From: an uncultured Aquimarina sp.
GTDB lineage: Bacteria > Bacteroidota > Bacteroidia > Flavobacteriales > Flavobacteriaceae
Direction: 5' to 3'
Assembly (NCBI RefSeq): GCF_947496855.1
Contig: NZ_CANMED010000005.1
Coordinates: 434,001-498,000 of the forward strand
Length of the DNA stretch: 64,000 nucleotides
The notes below the pieces were generated by a model. It saw nothing but the letters and a program-made list of their open reading frames with translations, ran no database searches and had not been told where the DNA came from. This document shows positions 37,641 to 45,593 of the stretch, one piece after another. Both the position numbers and the translations under genes were made by a program. Position 1 is the stretch's first letter. Each line of letters begins with the position of its first letter.

Positions 37641-38759
37641 ATGGAAGAAGAAAAAAAAACATTTTCTGAACAAAAAAAATCTTGTATTAACTGTGGCGCC
37701 GAGCTAACCTATAAGCCTGGAACTACTCAGATTACATGTGATTATTGTGGACATGAGGAAACTATTATACAGCACGAAGATGGTTTTAAAGAACTAGAAC
37801 TAAAACCTTATCTCGATGAAATGGGATCTCTTTCTCATTCTGAAGAAATTATGATGCTCCATTGCAAGAATTGTGGAGCAAACCAGCATATTGAAGAAAA
37901 TTATAAATCATTACACTGTGTATATTGCACAATGCCTCTGATTGTAGAGGATGCCTACAAAGAAGATTGGATTCTTCCCGGTGCCGTTTTGCCTTTTCAA
38001 TTTGATCAGAACAAATCACATCAGATATTTTCTAAATGGGTAAAAGAATTATGGTTTGCCCCTAACAATCTTCAAAAAGCTGCTTTAGATCCAGAGCATA
38101 CCAAAGGCTTGTATCTGCCTTATTGGACATTTGATGCTCAGTTATATGCTACCTACACGGGGCAACGAGGAGATTATTACTATGTAAGTGTTCCCTATAC
38201 TACAACCGTTAATGGAAAATCGGTACAAAGAACAAGGCAAGAACGAAGAACTAGATGGACCTCTGCAAGTGGCACTGTTAATGGTTTTGTTGATGACACC
38301 CTTATAAAAGCTTCGCATCAACGTAAAAACCCTATCCCTAATAAAATTTCTCATTGGAATCTTCAGGCATTAGAATCCTTCAATACTAGTTTTTTAGCTG
38401 GTTTTGTTACTGAAAAATATACAATACCCTTAAAAGATGGTCATTTGTCTTCTACTCAAGAAGCTGAACAAATTGCACGTTCTTGGGCACGACACGATAT
38501 TGGTGGAGATACACAACGAGTACACTCTGTAAATATGAGTTTATCAGAAGAGACTTTTAAACATATCTTACTTCCTGTTTACATCAGTGCGTATCAATAT
38601 AATGGAAAAAAATACAACTTCTTTGTTAACGGTCAAACAGGAAAGATATCTGGAAAGAGACCGTATTCTTTTTGGAAAATATTTTTCTTTAGTCTCCTTA
38701 TTATTATCATAATTATTCTGATTGTTTGGCTAGTGAACACCTACGGAAATCAACAATAA
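37641..38759 (+). CDS. Double zinc-ribbon protein with C-terminal membrane anchor
   Basis: 372 residues. Two CxxC pairs form a zinc ribbon at the N-terminus (SCINCGAEL and CDYCGHEE) and two more follow (HCKNCGANQ and CVYCTMPL). A middle beta-rich domain of about 200 residues includes LYLPYWTFDAQ and an RTRQERRTRW basic stretch. A single membrane helix lies at about 346-366, so most of the protein is cytoplasmic. It is often mis-annotated as a helicase or primosomal protein; no helicase motif exists. It probably works with the SPFH protein upstream, as YdjG does with YdjI. Confidence 0.85.
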   Translation: MEEEKKTFSEQKKSCINCGAELTYKPGTTQITCDYCGHEETIIQHEDGFKELELKPYLDEMGSLSHSEEIMMLHCKNCGANQHIEENYKSLHCVYCTMPLIVEDAYKEDWILPGAVLPFQFDQNKSHQIFSKWVKELWFAPNNLQKAALDPEHTKGLYLPYWTFDAQLYATYTGQRGDYYYVSVPYTTTVNGKSVQRTRQERRTRWTSASGTVNGFVDDTLIKASHQRKNPIPNKISHWNLQALESFNTSFLAGFVTEKYTIPLKDGHLSSTQEAEQIARSWARHDIGGDTQRVHSVNMSLSEETFKHILLPVYISAYQYNGKKYNFFVNGQTGKISGKRPYSFWKIFFFSLLIIIIIILIVWLVNTYGNQQ

Positions 38760-38762
38760 GAA

Positions 38763-39254
38763 CTAATTTTTAGATGTAAAACTAATTATTTGGTAAGCTG
38801 TCTCGTTCATGTTTTGACATAAAACCTCTAGCGCCACAAGATTAATTTCTTGATTTACATCTGTTTTTTGTTGGAGTGTTTCTAAATCACTTAATTGATT
38901 TTTTGTAAGCCCAAAAACAACTTCTTGTTCGGATTCGATCATATTGACTATCCCAGAACCTGAACCGATAACACTTTTTACTTTTATCCTTACGGTAACC
39001 TCATATAACGTTCCACAAATAGACTTATTTTCAAAAATCTCGAGAACAATTCCTTTAAGGTGTAGGGTGTTTGGTGATATTTGATTATTGGAAGTTACAC
39101 TTGTTTTAGTTATTTGGTTATCGTTTTGATCCCCAAATTTTGGCTTCTCTATTTTTGGTTTCTCTGTATTACCCTTTTCTTTTTCTTGGGCAATACTATT
39201 TGATTTACAAGAAAACAAAACTATAATCAAGCCTATATACATTAATTTATTCAT
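38763..39254 (-). CDS. Hypothetical lipoprotein
   Basis: 163 residues with a lipoprotein signal (VLFSC, cysteine 16). The mature part has a Lys/Pro-rich low-complexity start (EKPKIEKPKF) and a beta-rich C-terminal domain. Its start lies 65 bases after the stop of the big T9SS gene, with a terminator hairpin in between, leaving no obvious room for its own promoter. It may be expressed by read-through. Function unknown. Confidence 0.7.
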   Translation of the reverse strand: MNKLMYIGLIIVLFSCKSNSIAQEKEKGNTEKPKIEKPKFGDQNDNQITKTSVTSNNQISPNTLHLKGIVLEIFENKSICGTLYEVTVRIKVKSVIGSGSGIVNMIESEQEVVFGLTKNQLSDLETLQQKTDVNQEINLVALEVLCQNMNETAYQIISFTSKN

Positions 39255-39270
39255 GATTTCTTTAAAAGAA

Positions 39271-39301
39271 AAAAAGGAGTTAATTAAATCAACTCCTTTT
39301 T
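39271..39301 (-). terminator. Terminator/attenuator between the T9SS propeller gene and the lipoprotein gene
   Basis: An 11-bp perfect stem (AAAAAGGAGTT with its complement), nine-base loop. Minus-strand T-run TTTTTTTCTTTT follows. It lies 17 bases after the stop at 39319 and 16 bases before the next ATG (39254). Confidence 0.8.
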
Positions 39302-39318
39302 CATAATTAATTATAATT

Positions 39319-42300
39319 CTATCTCTTTAGTAATTTAACGACAGTATTGATATTTGTTCCTGAGATTTTTGCATAATATAACCCAGATGCTAAACTAGAT
39401 GCATCCCAGGTAATGTTAGCATTAGAATTAATATCAGACATCGTATGTATTAAGTTACCTGTATTATTAAAAATATTAATATTTACTTTTTTACCTGATT
39501 TTGATATAGTGTCTCCAAGATTAAAGAAAAATTCATTACTCGATGGATTAGGATAAACAGCAATATCTTTTGCAAAATCTAATGTAGTTAATAGAACTTC
39601 TGCTTGAGGACTAATGGGTTCTACAGAGCCTATAATATCACCGAAAATTTGAAAAATTTGATCTGAAGGCTCTCTTCCAAATGCTAAAGAAGCCGTCGAC
39701 CAATCCGTTGCTCCTAATCCAAAAATATTAGCCGCATCTTTAAACTGTGTTTCCTCTCCTATAACATTATCTTGTGAAGCCCAAAACCATTGGTTTGTAT
39801 CAGGATTAAAAGCAAGGTTCACATATACTGAGATCCAGTACTTACCACTCTTCAGAGTTACTATTTCTGGCAAAAGAATATTTAGATTTGAATTATCGAG
39901 TTCTGATATTGGCGTGATTCCACCACTATTATATATCTCATCTCCCGGTAACCCTTCATCATCCGTAAAAATTACTATTGTTGCGCTATCAAAGGAAGGA
40001 GTTCCTCGAAGTCCTCCAAATGCTAGTACTCTATCAATATTCCACGTATTTCCTTCGGGTACCGTAAAATCATCCGCTGATTGTGCTAATCCTCCAAAAT
40101 CCAAGAAATTCTGAGATGGTAATGTTCCTATTTGAGCGTTCGTTTGCTCATAGATTGATGGTTCTGATACGGTAACTGTAAAACCTTCAGAAACTTGTTC
40201 CTCTCCAGAAGTAGCAATCAATCCAATAGAAACCGCTCCAACGCTATTAGGAGTATAGGATAATGTTAGCGTATTACCCGATAACACTGCGGTTACTAAT
40301 TCCTCATTAGAATTTGTCACTTCAATATCGATTGGTAATCCTTGTGATTGTACAAACAAACCTGTAACATCGATTACTGTTTCTTCGCTATTTTCGTCTA
40401 CTCCGAAATCATCTAATAAAAATGCCGTAGTTAAAGAAGATTCTGGCAGCGGGTTTGCATTAATAGGGAAGCGAGCACTAAACAGTCCATTTCCATGAGA
40501 AGCTACTGCTATAAATCCATCTTTTCTAGTAACTACCTCATCGGTTACTGCATTACCAATAGCAAAATTCTCTTTTCTCCATACCGTATTTTGTCCATTC
40601 AATCCTCTAGTAGAATATAAACCTGTACTTGTCGCAGCAAATATCCTTTGTAACCTAGAACCTATTCTACCTGTACTACCTCCTAAAAATGCTGTACTTC
40701 TAACAGAAGGACCATTACCCGTACCATCCGCATTTTCTTCTAAATTACCACTGACATTTGCCCAGGTATCTCCTGCGTCTTCTGTAACAAAGACACTGGG
40801 AATTCCATAGTTAGAATACGTAACAATCACTCTATCAGCATTAGACGGGTCTATATTAATATCATTAACAAAACCTGCAGGTAATCCTTTTCCTGTGGTG
40901 ATGTCCACAGCTTGCTGATTATCTATATTGGCATTATCCATTCTAAATACGATCCCAGAATTTGTTCCATAATACAATCTATTAGCTACCGGAAATTTAG
41001 AAACTTCTAACGCACTTATAGTCGATCCATCAGGTGTTGATGAACTTGTAATATTCACCCAGTTCTCCGTTGCGTTTGTGTTTGTAAACAGTGGCAGCCC
41101 ATCTAAATCATTATTTCTCCAGATAGTATTTCCTGCCGGCATATACATAATGTTATCATTATTCGGATCGAGAATAAATGGATTGACAAAAGCAAAACCA
41201 GCAGCACCTGCCGGCTCTACTGCAGAGAATGATTCAAAAACTCCTTCTTCATCAAAATTAAACCTAAACACATTACCTCTTTGGGAAGAAACATAACGAG
41301 TTCTTCCATTATCAGCAATTGCACTATAAGCTCCATCCCCACCAAAATCCGATTGCCAAATAGCATCAGAATCAGTAGAATTCGTAAACCATGTTCCATT
41401 ATCTTGGAATCCAGCCACTAAATCATCCGTATTTGGTTCTGGATCAAATGCCACGTGATAAGGCTGTGTAGTTAAATATCCATTACTTAAAGAAGTCCAA
41501 GTTACTGGTTCTCCTGGATTAACAGCTGTAATATCTTCAGTTACAGATAATCCCCCATCATGTCCAGTTAACACTCTATCTGGATTTGATGGATAAAATA
41601 ATAAAGCGTGCTGATCTGGATGATTATTAGTATACAGATTAAATGCCTCTGGTGTGGAAGAACTATATCCTGCTATCCAATCTCCAGCTCCTGCTGGAGT
41701 TGTAAATCCTGTTGTAGATCTATATAAGTTAGTTCCTGCTACAAATACTAAATTAGAATCCGAAGGGCTTACTTTCACAACCATATCATATCCTCCCTGA
41801 ATATTAAAAGTTCCACCTCTTGAACCAATATCCCCAGGAAGATTGGCTGTAAGATCGGTCCAACGTTCTTCTGCAGATCCGGATGCGTTATATCTATGTA
41901 AAAATGCTGGCGAAGCTATATCTTGAGTTTGATTTGCGGTGAAAAAATATACAATATCTTCATTTGATGGATCTATACCCATAACAGACCTACCGTATGC
42001 CTCTGGTAAAAAATCTGGAGTAATTTCTGTCCAAGTATCTCCATCTGAAGAGGTAAAATAACCATTATTTGGCGTACTACCAGAATCCATAGTTGCGTAT
42101 AACTGACCCGCAGAAGAAATTGTGACTTCTGCAAAAGTATCGAACCCACCTGATAGCACCTCTGTAAATGAGTTTCCTCCATCTTGAGATCTCTGAACAC
42201 CAGTTATTGTTCCTGCATAAACATCTCCATTGGTAGGGTCCACGACAATAGAACTAATTAAATCAAAAGGAGCATCAACTGAAAAAACACCAACGTCTTC

Positions 42301-43032
42301 ATTTATTGTAGCTCTAAGGAGTTCCCATGTGCGACCACCATTTCGTGATTTATAAATCCCAGACCCTTGATAAAAAGCACCACCTGCTCCTGCGGAATTA
42401 CCTGAACGTTCACCTGATGCATAATACCAGGTAAAACTATGTCTTGGTCTTGGGTCTTGTACAATTGCCGTAATACTAGGACTCTGAAAAGACCTTGTCA
42501 CTTTTCTCCAAGACTCTCCTCCGTTTTCAGATCTCCAAAGACCTCCAGAAACACCTCCGGCAAGAATTACATTTTCGTTTGTGCGATCAATAGCTAAAGC
42601 ACGAGTTCTACCACCTACATTAAATGGCCCTCTATTTTTCCAAGAAGAAAATCTACCCATCTTTCCAGATTTTGGAGCTGCAGCAAGTGATTTTTGCGAA
42701 TCATCACCAACACTGATTTTATCAGAGAATTGAAGTTCTGCTTTTCTAATTCCATCAGGAATTTTTCCAGTGTAAGGGTTTTTTAAACGAGTAAACTCAA
42801 ACTCCGATCGTTCAATAGCATTGTCTCCTTTTTGCTCGAGGGGTGTTTTTGAGTCTGTAGAACCTGTCTTACTATCAAACATTTTTGTTTGTTTGTACAA
42901 ATGATGTCCTTTAACAGGTTTTGGATCAGCACTAGTCTTTAATTGTTGTGTTTGAGAAGTTACAGAATAGGTTGTAAGAACCACTGTACAAACACACAAA
43001 CCTCTTTTGAGGCATTGTAGAATTGTATTCAT
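39319..43032 (-). CDS. T9SS-secreted beta-propeller (VPS10/BNR) protein
   Basis: 1237 residues. A signal peptide at the N-terminus is followed by BNR/Asp-box repeats (SENGGESW, SRNGGRTW, SQDGGNSF, TEDAGDTW) that make two beta propellers over about 130-860, a Ig-like/cadherin-like region near 890-990, a jelly-roll-like domain at about 1000-1130, and a type A sorting tail with VYPNPSSNEFFF near the C-terminus ending VVKLLKR. Export by the type IX system to the cell surface is expected. A related propeller lies at 23648-26758, but without the sorting tail. Ligand unknown. Confidence 0.9.
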   Translation of the reverse strand: MNTILQCLKRGLCVCTVVLTTYSVTSQTQQLKTSADPKPVKGHHLYKQTKMFDSKTGSTDSKTPLEQKGDNAIERSEFEFTRLKNPYTGKIPDGIRKAELQFSDKISVGDDSQKSLAAAPKSGKMGRFSSWKNRGPFNVGGRTRALAIDRTNENVILAGGVSGGLWRSENGGESWRKVTRSFQSPSITAIVQDPRPRHSFTWYYASGERSGNSAGAGGAFYQGSGIYKSRNGGRTWELLRATINEDVGVFSVDAPFDLISSIVVDPTNGDVYAGTITGVQRSQDGGNSFTEVLSGGFDTFAEVTISSAGQLYATMDSGSTPNNGYFTSSDGDTWTEITPDFLPEAYGRSVMGIDPSNEDIVYFFTANQTQDIASPAFLHRYNASGSAEERWTDLTANLPGDIGSRGGTFNIQGGYDMVVKVSPSDSNLVFVAGTNLYRSTTGFTTPAGAGDWIAGYSSSTPEAFNLYTNNHPDQHALLFYPSNPDRVLTGHDGGLSVTEDITAVNPGEPVTWTSLSNGYLTTQPYHVAFDPEPNTDDLVAGFQDNGTWFTNSTDSDAIWQSDFGGDGAYSAIADNGRTRYVSSQRGNVFRFNFDEEGVFESFSAVEPAGAAGFAFVNPFILDPNNDNIMYMPAGNTIWRNNDLDGLPLFTNTNATENWVNITSSSTPDGSTISALEVSKFPVANRLYYGTNSGIVFRMDNANIDNQQAVDITTGKGLPAGFVNDINIDPSNADRVIVTYSNYGIPSVFVTEDAGDTWANVSGNLEENADGTGNGPSVRSTAFLGGSTGRIGSRLQRIFAATSTGLYSTRGLNGQNTVWRKENFAIGNAVTDEVVTRKDGFIAVASHGNGLFSARFPINANPLPESSLTTAFLLDDFGVDENSEETVIDVTGLFVQSQGLPIDIEVTNSNEELVTAVLSGNTLTLSYTPNSVGAVSIGLIATSGEEQVSEGFTVTVSEPSIYEQTNAQIGTLPSQNFLDFGGLAQSADDFTVPEGNTWNIDRVLAFGGLRGTPSFDSATIVIFTDDEGLPGDEIYNSGGITPISELDNSNLNILLPEIVTLKSGKYWISVYVNLAFNPDTNQWFWASQDNVIGEETQFKDAANIFGLGATDWSTASLAFGREPSDQIFQIFGDIIGSVEPISPQAEVLLTTLDFAKDIAVYPNPSSNEFFFNLGDTISKSGKKVNINIFNNTGNLIHTMSDINSNANITWDASSLASGLYYAKISGTNINTVVKLLKR

Positions 43033-43057
43033 ATTTGAGTTGATTTTGTGTGAATTC

Positions 43058-43065
43058 CAAATCTA
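43058..43065 (-). promoter_or_regulatory. -7 box for the T9SS propeller gene
   Basis: The minus strand reads TAGATTTG (exact TAnnTTTG), 26 bases upstream of the ATG at 43032. Confidence 0.4.
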
Positions 43066-43120
43066 ACTCATTAAATACAAAGTAGTTGTTAAAATATTAT
43101 CAAATTATTATACTATTTTA

Positions 43121-43498
43121 TTAATTCGATTGAAGTATAATTTCTCGGCTTTCAGTAATCACATGACAAATATCTTTATCTACGAAAATCGGAATAGTTG
43201 AAGTAAAAGTTTCATAACCATCTCCACTAACGGTTATAGCATAAGTACCAATTCGCTCATAAGCTCCTACAAATACATTAGAATCAGGCAAGCGCTGAAG
43301 TGTTTCGGTATAATCATTATCTTTTACCACTACAGTAATTCCTATACCTAAGAGAGTTTCACTATTAGTATCATCTTTTAAAGTAATTTCTAGTCCAGGT
43401 CTAGCTTCTGTTGTACAAAAAACAGGGTCCGAGGTATCTTGTTCATCTATGTTACATGCTGAACATATTACCAATAATATTAAAATTAACTTCTTCAT
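43121..43498 (-). CDS. Small lipoprotein with a carboxypeptidase-like fold
   Basis: 125 residues. Lipoprotein signal MKKLILILLVICSAC (cysteine 15). The mature domain of about 105 residues is predicted all-beta, with LEITLKDD at its start and GAYERIGTYAITVSGDGYE near its end, a pattern that fits a carboxypeptidase-like regulatory or transthyretin-like fold. It sits upstream of the T9SS propeller gene on the same strand (88-base gap) but a functional link is not proven. Confidence 0.7.
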   Translation of the reverse strand: MKKLILILLVICSACNIDEQDTSDPVFCTTEARPGLEITLKDDTNSETLLGIGITVVVKDNDYTETLQRLPDSNVFVGAYERIGTYAITVSGDGYETFTSTIPIFVDKDICHVITESREIILQSN

Positions 43499-43655
43499 AT
43501 TTCTTTTACATATTTATAATAAAGATGCAATTATAGGGTTGTGGTTGCGTGTTTATTTTTACGAAGGTATATATTCATAATAAAACTACTTCATTTCTAT
43601 GAATTTGCTGAGGATATTTTTCATTAAAATTTAAGTTAACGCCAGTAAAATAAAG

Positions 43656-43690
43656 AAAAAGCATCCTTTTCTGAGAAAAAGATGCTTTTT
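43656..43690. terminator. Terminator after the aldehyde dehydrogenase gene
   Basis: AAAAAGCATC at 43656-43665 pairs with GATGCTTTTT at 43681-43690; the pairing continues inward with one mismatch. It lies 22 bases after the stop at 43713 and is T-rich on both strands. Confidence 0.8.
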
Positions 43691-43712
43691 TAATAAAATG
43701 AGGTTTTACATC

Positions 43713-45266
43713 TTATAAATCAAACTTAATTCCTTGCGCTAAAGGTAATTCTGTTGTATAGTTTATTGTATTAGTTTGTCTACGCATATATACTTTCCAG
43801 GCATCAGAACCAGATTCTCTTCCTCCACCGGTTTCTTTTTCTCCTCCGAAAGCTCCTCCAATTTCGGCACCAGAGGTTCCGATATTCACATTTGCTATTC
43901 CACAATCTGATCCTGCATGAGATAAGAATCTTTCTGCCTCACGAAGATTATTGGTCATAATAGCAGAAGATAATCCTTGAGCCACACCATTTTGAACATC
44001 AATAGCATTTTCTACATCTCCCTTATATTTTAATAAATATAAAACCGGTGCAAACGTTTCGTGTTGTACAATATCAAAAGAATTATCAGCTTCAGCGATA
44101 GCTGGTTTTACATAACATCCACTTTCGTATCCTTCTCCAGAAAGCACACCACCTTCAATAACTATATTCCCGCCTTCTTCAACTACTTTTTCTAAAGCAT
44201 TTTTATATCCTTTTACTGCGTCTTTATCAATCAAAGGACCAACGTGATTATTTTCATCTAATGGGTTACCTATACGTAATTGTTTATAGGCATCTACCAC
44301 TGCATTTTTTACTTTATCATACATTGATTCGTGAATAATTAACCTTCTTGTTGATGTACATCGTTGTCCCGCAGTTCCTACTGCACCAAAAACGGCACCG
44401 ATAACTGTCATCTTAATGTCAGCATCTGGTGTTACGATGATTGCATTATTACCACCTAACTCTAATAATGATTTACCTAAACGTTGTCCAACAGTTGCTC
44501 CAACAATTTTACCCATTCTAGTAGATCCTGTAGCAGAAATTAAGGGAATACGCTTATCAGTAGTCATCATTTCTCCTACTTTGTAATCTCCATTGATAAG
44601 ACAAGAAATTCCTTCAGGAAGGTCATTATCTTTTAAAACCTTAGCTATAATATTTTGGCAAGCAACCCCACAAAGCGGAGTTTTTTCACTTGGTTTCCAG
44701 ACACATACATCTCCACAGATCCAGGCTAAAGCTGTATTCCATGCCCAAACTGCTACTGGAAAGTTAAATGCAGAAATAATACCTACAATCCCCATTGGGT
44801 GATATTGTTCATACATCCTATGTCCTGGTCGCTCAGAATGCATCGTTAATCCGTGTAACTGTCTTGATAATCCTACAGCAAAATCACAGATATCAATCAT
44901 TTCCTGCACTTCTCCTAATCCTTCTTGATATGATTTACCCATTTCATAAGAAACAAGTTTACCGAGTGGTTCTTTTAAGATTCTTAGCTCTTCTCCAAAC
45001 TGTCTTACGATTTCTCCTCTAAGCGGTGCAGGCATTACTTTCCATGATTTAAAAGCTGTTTGTGCTTTCTCTATCACTTTTTCGTAATCATCTTTAGTTG
45101 TAGTAGTCACTTTTCCGATTAATTCACCATCAACAGGAGAAAAAGATGAAATTTCTTCTCCATTAGAAAACCAATCAGAACCTGTAGAGGTTCCTTTATT
45201 CAGATCAGAAACACCTAATTGTTTTAATGCTTCCTCTATTCCAAAATCTGTTGCTATAGCTGCCAT
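43713..45266 (-). CDS. ALDH7-type aldehyde dehydrogenase (aminoadipate semialdehyde type)
   Basis: 517 residues. It is an NAD-dependent aldehyde dehydrogenase with the catalytic Cys303 in GQRCTSTRRL, the general base in LELGGNNA, and GIISAFNFPVAVWAWN and KPSEKTPLCG in the coenzyme site. The GQRCTSTRRL and NFPVAVWAWN forms point to the ALDH7/antiquitin branch, which oxidises alpha-aminoadipate semialdehyde in lysine breakdown (AmaB in Pseudomonas). It appears monocistronic. Choice of ALDH7 over other branches is from family motifs only. Confidence 0.9.
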   Translation of the reverse strand: MAAIATDFGIEEALKQLGVSDLNKGTSTGSDWFSNGEEISSFSPVDGELIGKVTTTTKDDYEKVIEKAQTAFKSWKVMPAPLRGEIVRQFGEELRILKEPLGKLVSYEMGKSYQEGLGEVQEMIDICDFAVGLSRQLHGLTMHSERPGHRMYEQYHPMGIVGIISAFNFPVAVWAWNTALAWICGDVCVWKPSEKTPLCGVACQNIIAKVLKDNDLPEGISCLINGDYKVGEMMTTDKRIPLISATGSTRMGKIVGATVGQRLGKSLLELGGNNAIIVTPDADIKMTVIGAVFGAVGTAGQRCTSTRRLIIHESMYDKVKNAVVDAYKQLRIGNPLDENNHVGPLIDKDAVKGYKNALEKVVEEGGNIVIEGGVLSGEGYESGCYVKPAIAEADNSFDIVQHETFAPVLYLLKYKGDVENAIDVQNGVAQGLSSAIMTNNLREAERFLSHAGSDCGIANVNIGTSGAEIGGAFGGEKETGGGRESGSDAWKVYMRRQTNTINYTTELPLAQGIKFDL

Positions 45267-45593
45267 GTTTTTTGAATTATTTTTTAAGATCGTAAAGATA
45301 CTGTCTTTTAAAGATATATTAAATTTTGACTAGTAAAACAATCATATTTTACACAATTCTCTTGTTTTTTAAAGGTTTTTTAATCAAATGTTACTTTTTT
45401 GTGTTCTTTTAGAAACACTTTGACTTGTGCAACACATCGTTTATTCATTAAATTTTCACACATCAAAATCACCAAAAAAAGGGGGAATTAACCCCTTTAT
45501 TAACCCTTTTTCCCCTTTTTCAAATAGGGGTTATTAACTGAAAGAAATTTCCTTTTAAAACATCAATTTTACATTAATTAACCATAAAAATAT
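45267..45593. other. Upstream region of the C13-like peptidase gene with G/C-run hairpin
   Basis: 327 bases between divergent genes. At 45478-45498 AAAGGGG pairs with CCCCTTT around GAATTAA; CCCTTTTTCCCC runs and a further AGGGG (45536-45540) follow within 45 bases, so alternative pairings are possible. In so AT-rich a window these G and C runs stand out. No small gene seen. Confidence 0.45.
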
